Assembly: GCA_025055175.1 (NCBI GenBank)
Contig: JANWYT010000003.1
Span: 124,001-188,000 of the forward strand
Direction of reading: 5' to 3'
Length of the DNA: 64,000 nucleotides
Origin: Anaerolineae bacterium
GTDB taxonomy: Bacteria; Chloroflexota; Anaerolineae; Aggregatilineales; Phototrophicaceae
Positions 8,423 to 17,092 of the stretch are shown here, piece by piece. A model generated the notes under the pieces. The model saw only the letters and a list, made by a program, of their open reading frames with translations, did not search any database and was not told the origin of the DNA. The stretch's first letter is position 1; every line of letters begins with the position of its first letter. Position numbers and translations under genes: made by a program.

Positions 8423-9069
8423 CCCAGGCGCGGGTGTCGAGCGCAGGTATATTCGTCCTGAAGATTCAGGCGCTGGCTCAAATCGGCGTACGCCGTTCGC
8501 AGACGAGCCTGGACAGCCTCGTCCTGGATGTTGAGCAGGCGCATGTCGTAGGCGTCTTCGAGGTTGTTTTGGTAGTACTGAGGCTTCACGCTGGTAATCT
8601 CGAAGCCATGCTTCAGGTAGAGAGCCTGCGCGCTGGTGTTGCTCACCCTCACCTCCAGCACCACGTACTCTGCTCCTAGATGGACAGCTTTGAGGATCAT
8701 GCCCAGCAACAGAGCTTCGCCGTAGCCCTTGCGGCGCTGCTGTGGATCGCTGGCGATTGTGCTGATGTGAGCTTCATCTTGGACGCGCCACAAGCCGCCG
8801 TAGCCCAGGATAACCCACTCGACTTGCTGCGTGGCTTGTTGCGTGCTGCGCCAGCGCGCCCACCAGCGTCCCCAGGTCGTGCGCGATGGGTTGTTGGTCT
8901 GCGAGGTAGCAGCAGGAACTTCACCCTCCAGCACCACCATGTAGCTCACCAGCGACTCGTTAATCTCAAAGTAGTAGGAACGCGCCGACCACGAATCGGA
9001 GAAAGCCGCCGACTCAATCCGCATGACCTGTGGCACGTCGGCCATCTGCATGTAGCGTAGGCGCAGCAT
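8419..9069 (-). CDS. rimI: Ribosomal-protein-alanine N-acetyltransferase
   Basis: A GNAT acetyltransferase of 216 residues. It starts LRYMQMADVPQVMRIE and has the acetyl-CoA loop QQRRKGYGEALL, then VLEVRVSNTSAQALYLKHGF, which is typical of RimI. RimI acetylates the N-terminus of ribosomal protein S18 (bS18). Relative to RimI of about 150 residues there is an insert of roughly 35 residues (residues 58-90, basic and Trp-rich, WGRWWARW) and a C-terminal tail of about 45. The ATG at 9069 lies four bases beyond the tsaB stop, whereas the longer frame would overlap tsaB. The order tsaE-tsaB-rimI is a common bacterial operon. Confidence 0.9.
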   Translation of the reverse strand: MLRLRYMQMADVPQVMRIESAAFSDSWSARSYYFEINESLVSYMVVLEGEVPAATSQTNNPSRTTWGRWWARWRSTQQATQQVEWVILGYGGLWRVQDEAHISTIASDPQQRRKGYGEALLLGMILKAVHLGAEYVVLEVRVSNTSAQALYLKHGFEITSVKPQYYQNNLEDAYDMRLLNIQDEAVQARLRTAYADLSQRLNLQDEYTCARHPRLG

Positions 9070-9073
9070 GGTG

Positions 9074-9766
9074 TCAACCAGGCACAGAGGCGGTGTTGAG
9101 GTAGACGGGCTGGATGTGCTGCGGAGCGAAGCGCGTCGACCAGTCTTCACGCGGGGTGTCGTTCAGCAAATCGATGGCCATTTGGGCCAGCACAGCGGCG
9201 CGGCGCAGGCGGTGGACGGCTGGCACGAGCGTCAGCTTGGGGAAGCCGTCCAGCAGGGCCAGACCGGTCGCGTCCACCTCGCCGCTGATGAGAACGTCTT
9301 CGGCTAGGGTGGGCAACAGCGCTTCCCATGTGCCAATCGCAGCTTCGCCCTCGGCGATCCAGTTCCCTTTGCGCGCTGTGTATAGTCTGTGGATAATCCG
9401 TCCTCGCCCCGCCGCGATGACCGCCAGCAGCGTCCCGTGATTGGCTTTAGCAGGCGAAGGCGCGCCTTCGGCCACAATATCCAGCGTAGAGAAGGCCAGC
9501 AAGGGCAGCTGGCGCGCGCCGGCTAAGCCTTTCGCCAGGGCAATCCCGATGCGCAGACCCGTGTACGAGCCAGGCCCTTTGGCCACTGCCAGCGCGACAA
9601 TCTGGCCTGGGCTGACACCACAAACCTCCAAAATGTGCTGGACAGCAGGAGCAAGCAGGGTATTGTGCTGATTGCCGACGCGCAGCGTGTGTTCGGCCAG
9701 GATGGTCTGGCCGTCGTGCAAGGCCAGGCTCAGGGTTGGGCTGGCGCTATCGATGGCGAGGTACAT
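9074..9766 (-). CDS. tsaB: tRNA threonylcarbamoyladenosine (t6A37) biosynthesis protein TsaB
   Basis: The 230-residue protein begins MYLAIDSASPTLSLAL and contains HNTLLAPAVQHIL and VAKGPGSYTGLRIGIALAKGL, the diagnostic TsaB (YeaZ) segments of the ASKHA fold. TsaB pairs with TsaD and TsaE to attach threonylcarbamoyl to A37 of tRNAs reading ANN codons. TsaD is not in this window. Its ATG is three bases after the tsaE stop and its stop is four bases before rimI, so the three genes form a tight operon. Confidence 0.94.
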   Translation of the reverse strand: MYLAIDSASPTLSLALHDGQTILAEHTLRVGNQHNTLLAPAVQHILEVCGVSPGQIVALAVAKGPGSYTGLRIGIALAKGLAGARQLPLLAFSTLDIVAEGAPSPAKANHGTLLAVIAAGRGRIIHRLYTARKGNWIAEGEAAIGTWEALLPTLAEDVLISGEVDATGLALLDGFPKLTLVPAVHRLRRAAVLAQMAIDLLNDTPREDWSTRFAPQHIQPVYLNTASVPG

Positions 9767-9769
9767 AGG

Positions 9770-10270
9770 CTAAAATCCAAAAGCGCTCTCTCGAAAAAGC
9801 TCCAACAGTTGACGATGGCGTTCGCCGCTGGCTTCCAGGATAAGATTGCGGCGCATCTCTTCGCGCACGCGAAACTGAATCCATAGACGCTCAGGTGGCA
9901 GAGCCGCACGAATGCGTTCGGCCCATTCCAATACGGCAACGTGCGTGCCATCCAGGATGTCATCTAGGCCCACGCTGATCGCGTCAGCGGCGTCGCGCAA
10001 GCGGTAACAGTCTAGGTGATAGAGCAGGAGCTTGTCCTGAGGGCGGCTATGTTGGTGAGCCAGGTTGAAGGTAGGACTAGTGACGGGCGTCGTTGAGCCG
10101 AAGCCCTGGCCAATGCCGCTGGCGAAGACGGTCTTCCCTGCGCCCATGTCGCCCGTCATGCACACCAGGTCACCAGCGCGTAAGAGTCGGCCCAGACGCT
10201 GGCCCAAGCGTTGGGTCTGTTCTGCGCTGTGACTGATAATATCTAGTTCACCTTCTTTGAGGATGGGCAA
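9770..10270 (-). CDS. tsaE: tRNA threonylcarbamoyladenosine biosynthesis ATPase TsaE
   Basis: This 166-residue ATPase has the Walker A motif GDMGAGKT, the TsaE signature TSPTFNLAHQH, LYHLDCYRL, and VLEWAERI near the end, all standard for TsaE (YjeE). It is the ATP-hydrolysing member of the t6A complex. No ATG exists at the expected N-terminus, and the TTG at 10270 (protein MPILKEGELDIISHS) is the only suitable start. It is the first gene of the tsaE-tsaB-rimI operon. Confidence 0.92.
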   Translation of the reverse strand: MPILKEGELDIISHSAEQTQRLGQRLGRLLRAGDLVCMTGDMGAGKTVFASGIGQGFGSTTPVTSPTFNLAHQHSRPQDKLLLYHLDCYRLRDAADAISVGLDDILDGTHVAVLEWAERIRAALPPERLWIQFRVREEMRRNLILEASGERHRQLLELFRESAFGF

Positions 10271-10308
10271 GGCTGTTCCGTCCGTGCGCTGATGACTGCA
10301 TAAGGATG

Positions 10309-10314
10309 ATTATA
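10309..10314 (-). promoter_or_regulatory. -10 element for tsaE-tsaB-rimI
   Basis: Read on the minus strand, 10314-10309 is TATAAT preceded by ATG (a partly extended -10). The -35 (TTTAGG at 10337-10332, 17 bases away) is poor. Transcription would begin near 10302, about 30 bases before the TTG start. Confidence 0.4.
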
Positions 10315-10541
10315 CATGGAAACTGCGCAGGCCTAAATAGGCGAGCGCAGCGCTTCGCATGGCCGACAAACGAAATTCATCCCCGACTTTGGGTCTTCAA
10401 AGCTGCTCGGAATTTGCCTCCTCGGCTCTCTTGCCTGAGTGAAGCAGGGAGAAAAGCCCCCTCGTTTCTAGGTTTGCTGAGGTTGCCTGCATTTTGATAG
10501 AGTGGAGGCAACGCAAGAGATGAGCATCAAGAGATGAGCAT

Positions 10542-11759
10542 ATGGGAGCAAAGCCTGTTGACACGGCAGAAGCAACGCCTAGCACCACCTCGCAGCGTCG
10601 TGAAACGAGCAAGTCGGCTCAACCTCAGCAGCCGAAGAGTCGCCAATCGCGCTTTAGCCTGGCGCTGTTGGTGCTTTTCGGCACAGTGTTCGGTTCGGTG
10701 ATCGGCGTCGCTGCCGACGCCGCCTCTCTGGTCGATGCCTTTAACGCTGTGCGATCCAACTTCTACGCCGAGCTGTGCGTGGGCGGCAGCGGGACGATCA
10801 TGGAGCCAGACATCGGCCTGTCGCCTGCCATCCACGAAGCCGTCTCCTTCCCCGTCAACGCCATGCGGCTCACCGTCCACACCGACGGCAGCAGAGCTGC
10901 GCTGGAACGAGCCAAGAACGACGGCTGTATCCACGTGATCCTGGCGACCGACGCGCTGAAAGATGGAGAAATCCGAGACCTCGCCAACGAAGCGGTCTCT
11001 ATCGACTGCGCAGCCGTCTTCGCCTACGATGTGATCGCTATCGTCGCCAACCGTAGCGTGCGCGCAGGCAGCGCCAGCAGCACACTGAACACGCGCGAAC
11101 TGCGAGCTATCTTGAGTGGCGCGATCACCAACTGGAGTCAGGTGCGCGGCGATGACATGCCAATCACCATCGTCGCTCAGTTTGGTCGGACTATGCAATA
11201 CATCATGCGCGAAATTGCAGGCTTTGAATCCACATACGAGAGGCCCTGCCCCGACGGCGTCAATTGCTTCATGGCCGAAGGAGGTAACGAAGTGCCGTTG
11301 TCGGAGCTGCTCAACACATCCGGCTCCATCACTTGGATGAGCGCCGCCTGGATGCGCCTCCAGCCACCCAACTTCTTCAACGTTGTGTCAGTCCTCGACA
11401 CCCTCAACGACGAGCGCTCGGTCAATCCCCTGACGGACGCGGTCGATCTAGAGATGTACCCGCGCGACCTGGTGCGTCCACTCTACATCTACGCTGTCGT
11501 CACGCCCAACACCTCTCAAGAACAGCGCGTGCGTGCGCGTCAGTTTGTGCGCGACATCATGCGCGGTGTGGTTGGGCAGCAGCTGGTGGTGAAGCACGGC
11601 TTCTACCCGCACTTTGAGGCGCCGCGCGACGTCGACGTGACGCTGCCGCCTGGTTTTTCGGACACCAACCGCTGCCGAGCCTGGGGCGAAGAGGCTGATC
11701 TTCTCAAGCAGTACGGCCCGCTGAAGGCCATCCTCCCTAGCGAGCCGCTGAATTCTTGA
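10542..11759 (+). CDS. Membrane-anchored PstS-like solute-binding protein
   Basis: The 405-residue protein has a charged cytoplasmic N-terminus of about 40 residues, one membrane helix (FSLALLVLFGTVFGSVIGVA), and a long extracytoplasmic part resembling PstS-type periplasmic-binding-protein-like domains. The opening CVGGSGTIMEPDIGLS resembles the phosphate-binding 'GSGT' loop, and TRELRAILSGAITNWSQV is a typical PstS segment. A C-terminal extension of about 40 residues follows. The binding residues are only partly conserved, so phosphate as ligand is not secure. No PstCAB transporter or PhoU is nearby, so it may act as a sensor or scavenger rather than in transport. The 271 bases upstream hold no other gene. 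Confidence 0.7.
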   Translation: MGAKPVDTAEATPSTTSQRRETSKSAQPQQPKSRQSRFSLALLVLFGTVFGSVIGVAADAASLVDAFNAVRSNFYAELCVGGSGTIMEPDIGLSPAIHEAVSFPVNAMRLTVHTDGSRAALERAKNDGCIHVILATDALKDGEIRDLANEAVSIDCAAVFAYDVIAIVANRSVRAGSASSTLNTRELRAILSGAITNWSQVRGDDMPITIVAQFGRTMQYIMREIAGFESTYERPCPDGVNCFMAEGGNEVPLSELLNTSGSITWMSAAWMRLQPPNFFNVVSVLDTLNDERSVNPLTDAVDLEMYPRDLVRPLYIYAVVTPNTSQEQRVRARQFVRDIMRGVVGQQLVVKHGFYPHFEAPRDVDVTLPPGFSDTNRCRAWGEEADLLKQYGPLKAILPSEPLNS

Positions 11760-11779
11760 AGATTGTGAACGAGGGTTGG

Positions 11780-13855
11780 TCAGCGAGCAGGCGCAGCTAG
11801 CACGTCAAACCAGCCCTTGAACATGTTGTAGGCCAGCAGCAGGCGGCCATCGGGGCTGAAAGCGACATAATGAGCGTCGTAGCCTCCTAGCAGCGCGCCG
11901 CTGCTGGTGTTGTAGAGCAGCAACGGCTTGGAGAGTGGCAGCATGCCCAGCGCTACGTCACCATCGACGGCAGCCAGGGCCAGCAAGCGGCCGTCTGGCG
12001 AAAGCTGCGAAGCTCGCAAGTCGAACGCGACGGGAAACTGGCTGAGCAGCCGCGGCGTGGCGTCGGACAGGCTGTAGACGCTGGCTCGCGCCTGGAAGTT
12101 GGTGTCCGTCGTCACGATGAGCAGCAAGCGACCCTCTGAGCTGACGTGGATGGAGCGCAGGAAGGGATCATCGCGTCTGAAGCTGAAGACCGTCCTGCCG
12201 CTGGGGATGTCGCGGCCCACGATGTGCTGATCCCGAGCGCCGTAGATGAGCGTGCTGCCATCCCAGGCCAGGCCGCGTCCTCCTTCGGTCATGAAGCCCG
12301 CGTCGCTCAAGCGAGCGATGAGCTGGCCTGCGTCATCCCAGACTTGGATCGTCTGCGGGTCGGTGAAGCTGGCGACGTAGGGCGCGCTGGGGCTGGCGGC
12401 CAGGTGTCCGGGCGCGAGGAAAAACCAACTCTCATCGCCTGAGACCTGGGCTATCTGCTGCCCATCGCGGAAGAAGGTCAACGCGCGGCTCTGAGCTACA
12501 GCTAGGGTGTCGTCGGCTAGGCGCACAATCCCGACGGGCAACGCTTCCAGGGGCATGTCCCAGGCGGGCAGGGATGTGCCTTCAGCCAGGTCGTAGCGGT
12601 GGATGCGGTATAGGCCAGAGGGGTGCTTCACAATGGAGGGGTTTTTCAACTCAGCGTCCGAGATAGTGTAGAGGATGCGTCCGTCGGCGCTGAAGGCCAC
12701 GCCTTCGCCTGCGAAGTACAGGGGCATACGACCAAACTCAGCCCAGGCGGCGCGCGTTTGCAGCGTATCCACGTCGATCTGGAAGACGACCCCGCCCACC
12801 GAGAAGACGCGACGCGCCACATAGACGCTCTGTGCATCGGGGCTGGGCAGGATTTGCAACAGGCTGTATGGAGGTGCGAAGCCACCGACGTTCGACTGCG
12901 AGGCCAGCACTTGGCCCGTGCTGACGTTGACCAGCTGAAGCGTGATGTTGCCCTGCTCGTGCAGCGCCACCAGCGCTCGATCTCCATCGACGATGGCCAG
13001 CAAGTCGCCAGAGATGCTAGAGGACAGCGGCTTTAAGCTGGCCTCGTCCACGACTAGCGTCCCTAGCCTGTCTAGGCTGACGAACAGGCGACCTCCCAGC
13101 GTCTCCAGGCGCGCTTGTTGACGTCTCGCCTCGTCGAACAGCTCCAGCGCGCCGATCAGCGCGCCATTGCGCGTATCCCAAGCTTGCAGATAGATTGCCT
13201 GCGTCTCCGACGCGTAGAAGCTATGAGGCAGCAAGCCGACGACGTAGAGGCGCTGGCCATCGGCGGAGAAAGTTGCCCCCTGAACGACGCCGCGCGTGCG
13301 CTGGTCAATGATGGGTAGGCGCAGATCGCTGTCGCCTTGACGTTTGAGCGTGATCGTGTACGGGCCATTGACTTGGCCCAGGATTGGCCCATCGAGGCCT
13401 ATCCTGCCGTCAGAGCTGCGCAACCACAGGAGGCTCAGCGGCCTGTCGACGATTTGCGTCGCGCCGCTGTCCAAATCCAGCGTCAGAACGCGCGGATCGT
13501 TGCGCGCATCTAAGGCCCAGACGTTCACTGTGCCGTCGCCGTAGCGACTGTGGAAGGTGTCGTCACGGAGGCTCAGACTGCCGTCGGCGAAGGGATTGGG
13601 GTTGAAGGGCAGTAAGACGGGCTGCGCATTCAAATCGCCCTGTGGGAAACGCCAAGCGCCGCGCGTAGTCACGGCCAGCAGGTCGCCCCTCGCGTCGAAG
13701 TGAATGCCGATCAGTCTGCCCATCCCCACCTGCCCGATGACTTCTAAACGAGTGACGTCCTCTGGGCTGATAGACGGACGATCTTGTTGAGCGCTGCTGG
13801 TGACCCAGCAAAGGATGAACAACAACAGGATGATGAAGCGGCGTGCGTATTTCAC
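11780..13855 (-). CDS. Secreted beta-propeller (WD40/YVTN-like) protein
   Basis: The 691-residue exported protein has a basic start and hydrophobic signal segment (YARRFIILLLFILCWVTSSAQ), then repeated blades with patterns such as FSADGQRLYVVG, LPSPDAQSVYVA, FSADGRILYTIS, LSPDGRLLALAA and FSPDGRLLLAY. These 'SPDG' turns mark WD40- or YVTN-type beta-propellers, probably two in tandem. There is no catalytic motif, so protein or ligand binding outside the cell is the likely role. I chose the GTG at 13855 because AGGTGGGA (13872-13865) lies nine bases upstream; an alternative GTG at 13870 adds five residues and overlaps that site. Confidence 0.8.
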   Translation of the reverse strand: MKYARRFIILLLFILCWVTSSAQQDRPSISPEDVTRLEVIGQVGMGRLIGIHFDARGDLLAVTTRGAWRFPQGDLNAQPVLLPFNPNPFADGSLSLRDDTFHSRYGDGTVNVWALDARNDPRVLTLDLDSGATQIVDRPLSLLWLRSSDGRIGLDGPILGQVNGPYTITLKRQGDSDLRLPIIDQRTRGVVQGATFSADGQRLYVVGLLPHSFYASETQAIYLQAWDTRNGALIGALELFDEARRQQARLETLGGRLFVSLDRLGTLVVDEASLKPLSSSISGDLLAIVDGDRALVALHEQGNITLQLVNVSTGQVLASQSNVGGFAPPYSLLQILPSPDAQSVYVARRVFSVGGVVFQIDVDTLQTRAAWAEFGRMPLYFAGEGVAFSADGRILYTISDAELKNPSIVKHPSGLYRIHRYDLAEGTSLPAWDMPLEALPVGIVRLADDTLAVAQSRALTFFRDGQQIAQVSGDESWFFLAPGHLAASPSAPYVASFTDPQTIQVWDDAGQLIARLSDAGFMTEGGRGLAWDGSTLIYGARDQHIVGRDIPSGRTVFSFRRDDPFLRSIHVSSEGRLLLIVTTDTNFQARASVYSLSDATPRLLSQFPVAFDLRASQLSPDGRLLALAAVDGDVALGMLPLSKPLLLYNTSSGALLGGYDAHYVAFSPDGRLLLAYNMFKGWFDVLAAPAR

Positions 13856-14190
13856 GGTGAATGATCCCACCTAATCCCACTCTCCTGAACAGCTCGCTCT
13901 CGATCTTGAGGACTTCGTTGGCCTCTGTTACTCGTATTATACTCCGCCTCCGTGTCTCTGAGTCGGCGCTTGAAAGCGATTGCCCTCTAGCAATGTGCTG
14001 GCAGCGCGCCGTTGTTTGGGGGATGAGCGTGTTTGTGCGGCCGAGATCTTGGATTGGGCGTGGGGACGTATAGGCAACGCCGTCCCTCATCCACGACGCT
14101 CACGAGCAAGTGGGCAGCTAACCATATTTCCCTCGGCGTCAGTCTGGCAGCGCGCTGGGTTGATCTCTGTGGGGTTTTGTAGCTGTGGAG
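13856..14190. other. Intergenic region, 335 bases, no gene seen
   Basis: The gap lies between the start of the beta-propeller gene and the 3' end of tRNA-Lys. The only element noticed is TATAAT on the minus strand (13941-13936), possibly the -10 of the propeller gene but without a good -35. Open frames here look random. Confidence 0.4.
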
Positions 14191-14262
14191 TGACTCCGGT
14201 AGGACTCGAACCTACAACCTAGCGCTTAAAAGGCGCCAGCTCTGCCGTTGAGCTACGGAGCC
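14191..14262 (-). tRNA. tRNA-Lys (anticodon TTT)
   Basis: The minus strand folds into a complete 72-base cloverleaf. The acceptor GGCTCCG pairs with CGGAGTC, the D stem is GCTC/GAGC and the anticodon stem is GGCGC/GCGCT. The seven-base loop CTTTTAA gives anticodon TTT, and the T stem is GTAGG/CCTAC with loop TTCGAGT. The discriminator base is A. CCA is not encoded and must be added after transcription. Confidence 0.93.
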
Positions 14263-14275
14263 AAAGGACGACGAC

Positions 14276-14305
14276 ATTATATAGGGAAGGGGGTGCGCAG
14301 TTCAA
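14276..14305 (-). promoter_or_regulatory. Promoter of tRNA-Lys
   Basis: On the minus strand TTGAAC (14305-14300) and TATAAT (14281-14276) are 18 bases apart, placing the transcript start about seven bases before the tRNA 5' end. The -35 overlaps the last codons of the NUDIX gene. Confidence 0.6.
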
Positions 14306-14850
14306 GAGCGCAGTTGAGCCAGGGCGTCTAGTGCCACCCAGCATGAGCCGAGCGAACTCATCACCTCAATTTTACCAGAGCGCAGCAAGGCGGGCATGTC
14401 CGCCAGCGGCACGCGGTGGACGACGATTTGTTCGTTGGGATCGAGGGATTGTTCGGCAATCTGGCGCGCGCCCTGGGCCAGGTACAGGTAGGTATAGCTG
14501 TCGTAGCGGGTAGGGTTGTTGATGGTGCGCACCAAGAGACGCCAGTCGTTGGCCTGGTGACCCGTCTCTTCCAGCAACTCGCGCTGTGCCTCGGCCAGCG
14601 GATCAGCGCACCCGCCTTCGCACATGCCGGCCGGCAGTTCCCAGCACACTTGGCCAATGCCATGCTTGTATTGCTCCACCCATAGCACCTCATCGGCTTC
14701 TGTGAGGGCGAAGATGCAGACGATGGTCGGCCCATGCACCACGTAATAATCGTCTACCAGGCGTCCGTTCGGCAATGAACATACGTCTCGCCTGATCTGG
14801 AAGAAAGGGGTTTTGAAGACCCATTCAGAGCGGAGAATTTGCCAACGCAT
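14302..14850 (-). CDS. NUDIX hydrolase, ADP-ribose pyrophosphatase-like
   Basis: This 182-residue enzyme probably hydrolyses ADP-ribose or another nucleoside diphosphate sugar to AMP plus a sugar phosphate. It has the family's VVHGPTIVCIFALT strand, VEQYKHGIGQVCWELPAGMCEGG, and a NUDIX box ending in RELLEETG. The first part of the box is irregular: one residue is inserted and the first glutamate of the G-x5-E spacing is not in place, though the metal-binding REL-EE-G core is intact. ATG 14850 gives the normal N-terminus (MRWQILRSEWVFKT); the frame remains open upstream to 14955, but those extra residues are not family-like. Confidence 0.85.
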   Translation of the reverse strand: MRWQILRSEWVFKTPFFQIRRDVCSLPNGRLVDDYYVVHGPTIVCIFALTEADEVLWVEQYKHGIGQVCWELPAGMCEGGCADPLAEAQRELLEETGHQANDWRLLVRTINNPTRYDSYTYLYLAQGARQIAEQSLDPNEQIVVHRVPLADMPALLRSGKIEVMSSLGSCWVALDALAQLRS

Positions 14851-14971
14851 GACTGTAGTGTAGCTCAAAAAGCGACCGAGAAGAATAAATAGATTCGGTG
14901 TGAGCAAAACGAGCATTTCGATTGTATCTTTAGGTTGAAGTCTCAAAGGCCTCATGACTGTAAGCTCCTAC

Positions 14972-15000
14972 AAGAGGGGCAGGCGCAGGCTGCCCCTCTT
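14972..15000. other. Perfect 11-bp hairpin in the NUDIX/phosphomutase divergent region
   Basis: AAGAGGGGCAG (14972-14982) and CTGCCCCTCTT (14990-15000) form a perfect 11-bp stem with a 7-base loop. No U-tract follows on either strand, and the flanking genes diverge. A standard terminator therefore does not fit; it could be a leader structure, a protein-binding palindrome or a relic terminator. Confidence 0.6.
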
Positions 15001-15080
15001 GCGATTCCCGTACCCTGGGCTGAGGCCCTGCTTTGCGCTATGATTCGTTTGTTATCTTTCAACAGGGGTTTCAAACCATC

Positions 15081-16472
15081 ATGATGTTCGATCCCTCTTT
15101 GTTCAAGAAGTACGACGTGCGCGGCGTGGCCCAGGGTGACCAGGCCAACCTCACGACGGCAGCCGCGCAGGCCATTGGCCAGGCTTTTGCCACCTATCTT
15201 CAACGTCAGCACCAGATGAGCCGCGTGGTGATTGGGCGCGACAACCGCCTGTCGTCGTATGATCTGCAAGAGGCCTTCATGGAGGGCCTGGCTCAGGCCG
15301 GCAGCAAGATCATCGACATTGGCCTGGTGAGTACACCGCTGGTCTACTGGCACGCCGTCCGCGAGGGCGGCGTTGGTGGCGTCATGGTCACGGGCAGCCA
15401 CCTGGCGCCGCACTACAACGGCTTCAAGCTCTGCCTGGGGGCGGAGAACTTGTGGGGCGAGGTGCTGCGAGTCATCGGTCAGATGGCTCAGGCCCGCGAC
15501 TTCACCTACGGGCGCGGCGCATCAGAGCGCACGGTCAACACCAGCGCCTACAGCCAGTACATCCGCGACATTGCCGCGCGCGTGCAGGTGGCGCGCCGAC
15601 TGAAGGTCGTCGTCGATGCCGGCAACGGCACGAGTGGAGTCTTCGCGCCGCGCCTGCTGGAGCTGTGGGGGCAGGAGGTCATCGGCCTGTACCTTGAGCC
15701 AGATGGCCGCTACCCCAATCATCTGCCCAATCCTCAGGAAGCAGCCAACGTAGCCGAGTTGGGCCGGAAGGTGCGCGAGTGCGGCGCTGATCTGGGCCTA
15801 GCTTTCGACGGTGACGCGGATCGCGTTGGTGTGGTCGATGAGCAGGGGCGACTCATCCCTGCGGATCGTATCCTGGCCCTGCTGGCCCGCGACCTGCTCA
15901 ACCGTCACCCGAACGCAGCGGTGGTAGGCGAGGTGCTGTGCAGTCAGGTCTTGTTCGACGTGGTGCGTCGGCACGGTGGTGTGCCTCATCTCGCTCCCAG
16001 TGGACACAGCATTGTCAAAGACCACATGCGCCGCGTGGGCGCGCTGCTGGGCGGAGAGATGAGCGGGCATATCTTCCTGGCGGAAGACTTCTACGGCGTG
16101 GACGATGCCTACCTGGTGGCGGGTCGCCTGCTGGCCCTGCTGGCGGCCCAGGATCAGCCACTTTCGGCGCTGGATGACAGCCTGCCGCGCCTGTACGCCA
16201 CGCCAGAATATCGGCCTGCTTGCCCCGACGAACATAAAGCCCCGATTTTACAGGCTCTGGCGCAGAGCCTGGCGGCGCATGGCACGCTCAACCTGGTGGA
16301 TGGCGTGCGCGTGGAGTTTGAGCGTGGCTGGGGAATTGTGCGCGCCAGCAACACAGAACCCGTCTTGTCTTTGCGCTTTGAAGGCCAAACGGAAGCTGAC
16401 GCCAGCGCCTACCGCGACCTGTTCTTCGGCCAACTCGCTCAACACGGCATTCACGTCCAGGCTCAGACCTAG
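15081..16472 (+). CDS. Phosphomannomutase/phosphoglucomutase family enzyme
   Basis: This 463-residue alpha-D-phosphohexomutase interconverts hexose 1- and 6-phosphates (mannose or glucose) for sugar-nucleotide and glycan synthesis. It starts FDPSLFKKYDVRGVAQGD, the usual opening. It has the phosphoserine loop VTGSHLAPHYNGFK (Ser in TGSH), the metal loop FDGDADRVGVVDE, the sugar-specificity loop GGEMSGHIF, and the phosphate-binding ASNTEPVLSLRFE near the end. The catalytic loop departs from the common T-(A/G)-S-H-N-P motif: NP is replaced by LAP. I use the ATG at 15081, with AGGGG upstream at 15064-15068, although the frame is open from 15033. Confidence 0.9.
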   Translation: MMFDPSLFKKYDVRGVAQGDQANLTTAAAQAIGQAFATYLQRQHQMSRVVIGRDNRLSSYDLQEAFMEGLAQAGSKIIDIGLVSTPLVYWHAVREGGVGGVMVTGSHLAPHYNGFKLCLGAENLWGEVLRVIGQMAQARDFTYGRGASERTVNTSAYSQYIRDIAARVQVARRLKVVVDAGNGTSGVFAPRLLELWGQEVIGLYLEPDGRYPNHLPNPQEAANVAELGRKVRECGADLGLAFDGDADRVGVVDEQGRLIPADRILALLARDLLNRHPNAAVVGEVLCSQVLFDVVRRHGGVPHLAPSGHSIVKDHMRRVGALLGGEMSGHIFLAEDFYGVDDAYLVAGRLLALLAAQDQPLSALDDSLPRLYATPEYRPACPDEHKAPILQALAQSLAAHGTLNLVDGVRVEFERGWGIVRASNTEPVLSLRFEGQTEADASAYRDLFFGQLAQHGIHVQAQT

Positions 16473-16507
16473 TACTTTTGTCCCGCTGCTCTGGAGAGGC
16501 TTATGCC

Positions 16508-16975
16508 ATGAACCAACTCGTTCGCCTATGGCGCGCCTTCTGGCAGGCTTTGCGCCTCACGTTGCGCGGACAGACGATCAGCGCTCCGCCTTCCCCGCAC
16601 CCACAGCTGAGCGCCTGGGCAGCGGAAGGCCAGCGCCTGGTAGAGGCTTGCCAGCGCCTGGCCGATGCTCAGGGTCTATCGCGCGAGAAGCGCCGAAGTC
16701 TCATCGTGCAAGTCGATAGGCGGCCCATATCTCTTGAGACCGTCTTATCTGGACTTCATTATCATTTCAGGATGGAATATCCTTCGTTGATTTTGTCAGA
16801 CGACGAGTTCAGTATTTTAACGGTTTCTGCATTAAACCTGGACGATGTTCATCGTCTGAAAGTGCTTTTGCAGGCTGACTTCCTACAAAGCAGTCCTCTT
16901 CTGCCCTTTTTGCAGCGTATCTTGGCGCACTGTGAAGCCTTGCCTCAGCTATCTGCCGAAGAAGCAACTTTATGA
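16508..16975 (+). CDS. Hypothetical protein of 155 residues
   Basis: The protein starts MNQLVRLWRAFWQALRLTL, an amphipathic basic/aromatic segment that could lie on a membrane. A helical soluble part follows, with LVEACQRLADAQGLSREKRRSLI and a C-terminal LSDDEFSILTVSALNLDDVHRLKVLLQ (shown in pieces). I do not recognise the family. A strong ribosome site GGAGAGG (16493-16499) sits eight bases before the ATG, and the start is 35 bases after the phosphomutase stop, so co-expression is likely. The 3' half is slightly AT-richer than neighbouring genes. Confidence 0.65.
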   Translation: MNQLVRLWRAFWQALRLTLRGQTISAPPSPHPQLSAWAAEGQRLVEACQRLADAQGLSREKRRSLIVQVDRRPISLETVLSGLHYHFRMEYPSLILSDDEFSILTVSALNLDDVHRLKVLLQADFLQSSPLLPFLQRILAHCEALPQLSAEEATL

Positions 16976-17092
16976 TTGAAGATCGCACTTGGAGGGCGTT
17001 GTGACAATTCCCGAGGTCTCAAAAACTAGCTTCTAGCTAGGCCTACACAGTTGCTTCAACCTATTCGTCGTACGCCTATCAAGGGTCGCTCT

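Noticed and set aside
14191-14262. Reading the minus-strand tRNA as tRNA-Leu (TAA)
   Set aside because: The seven-base loop CTTTTAA with a 5-bp stem puts TTT at positions 34-36, and the variable arm is short, which excludes leucine.
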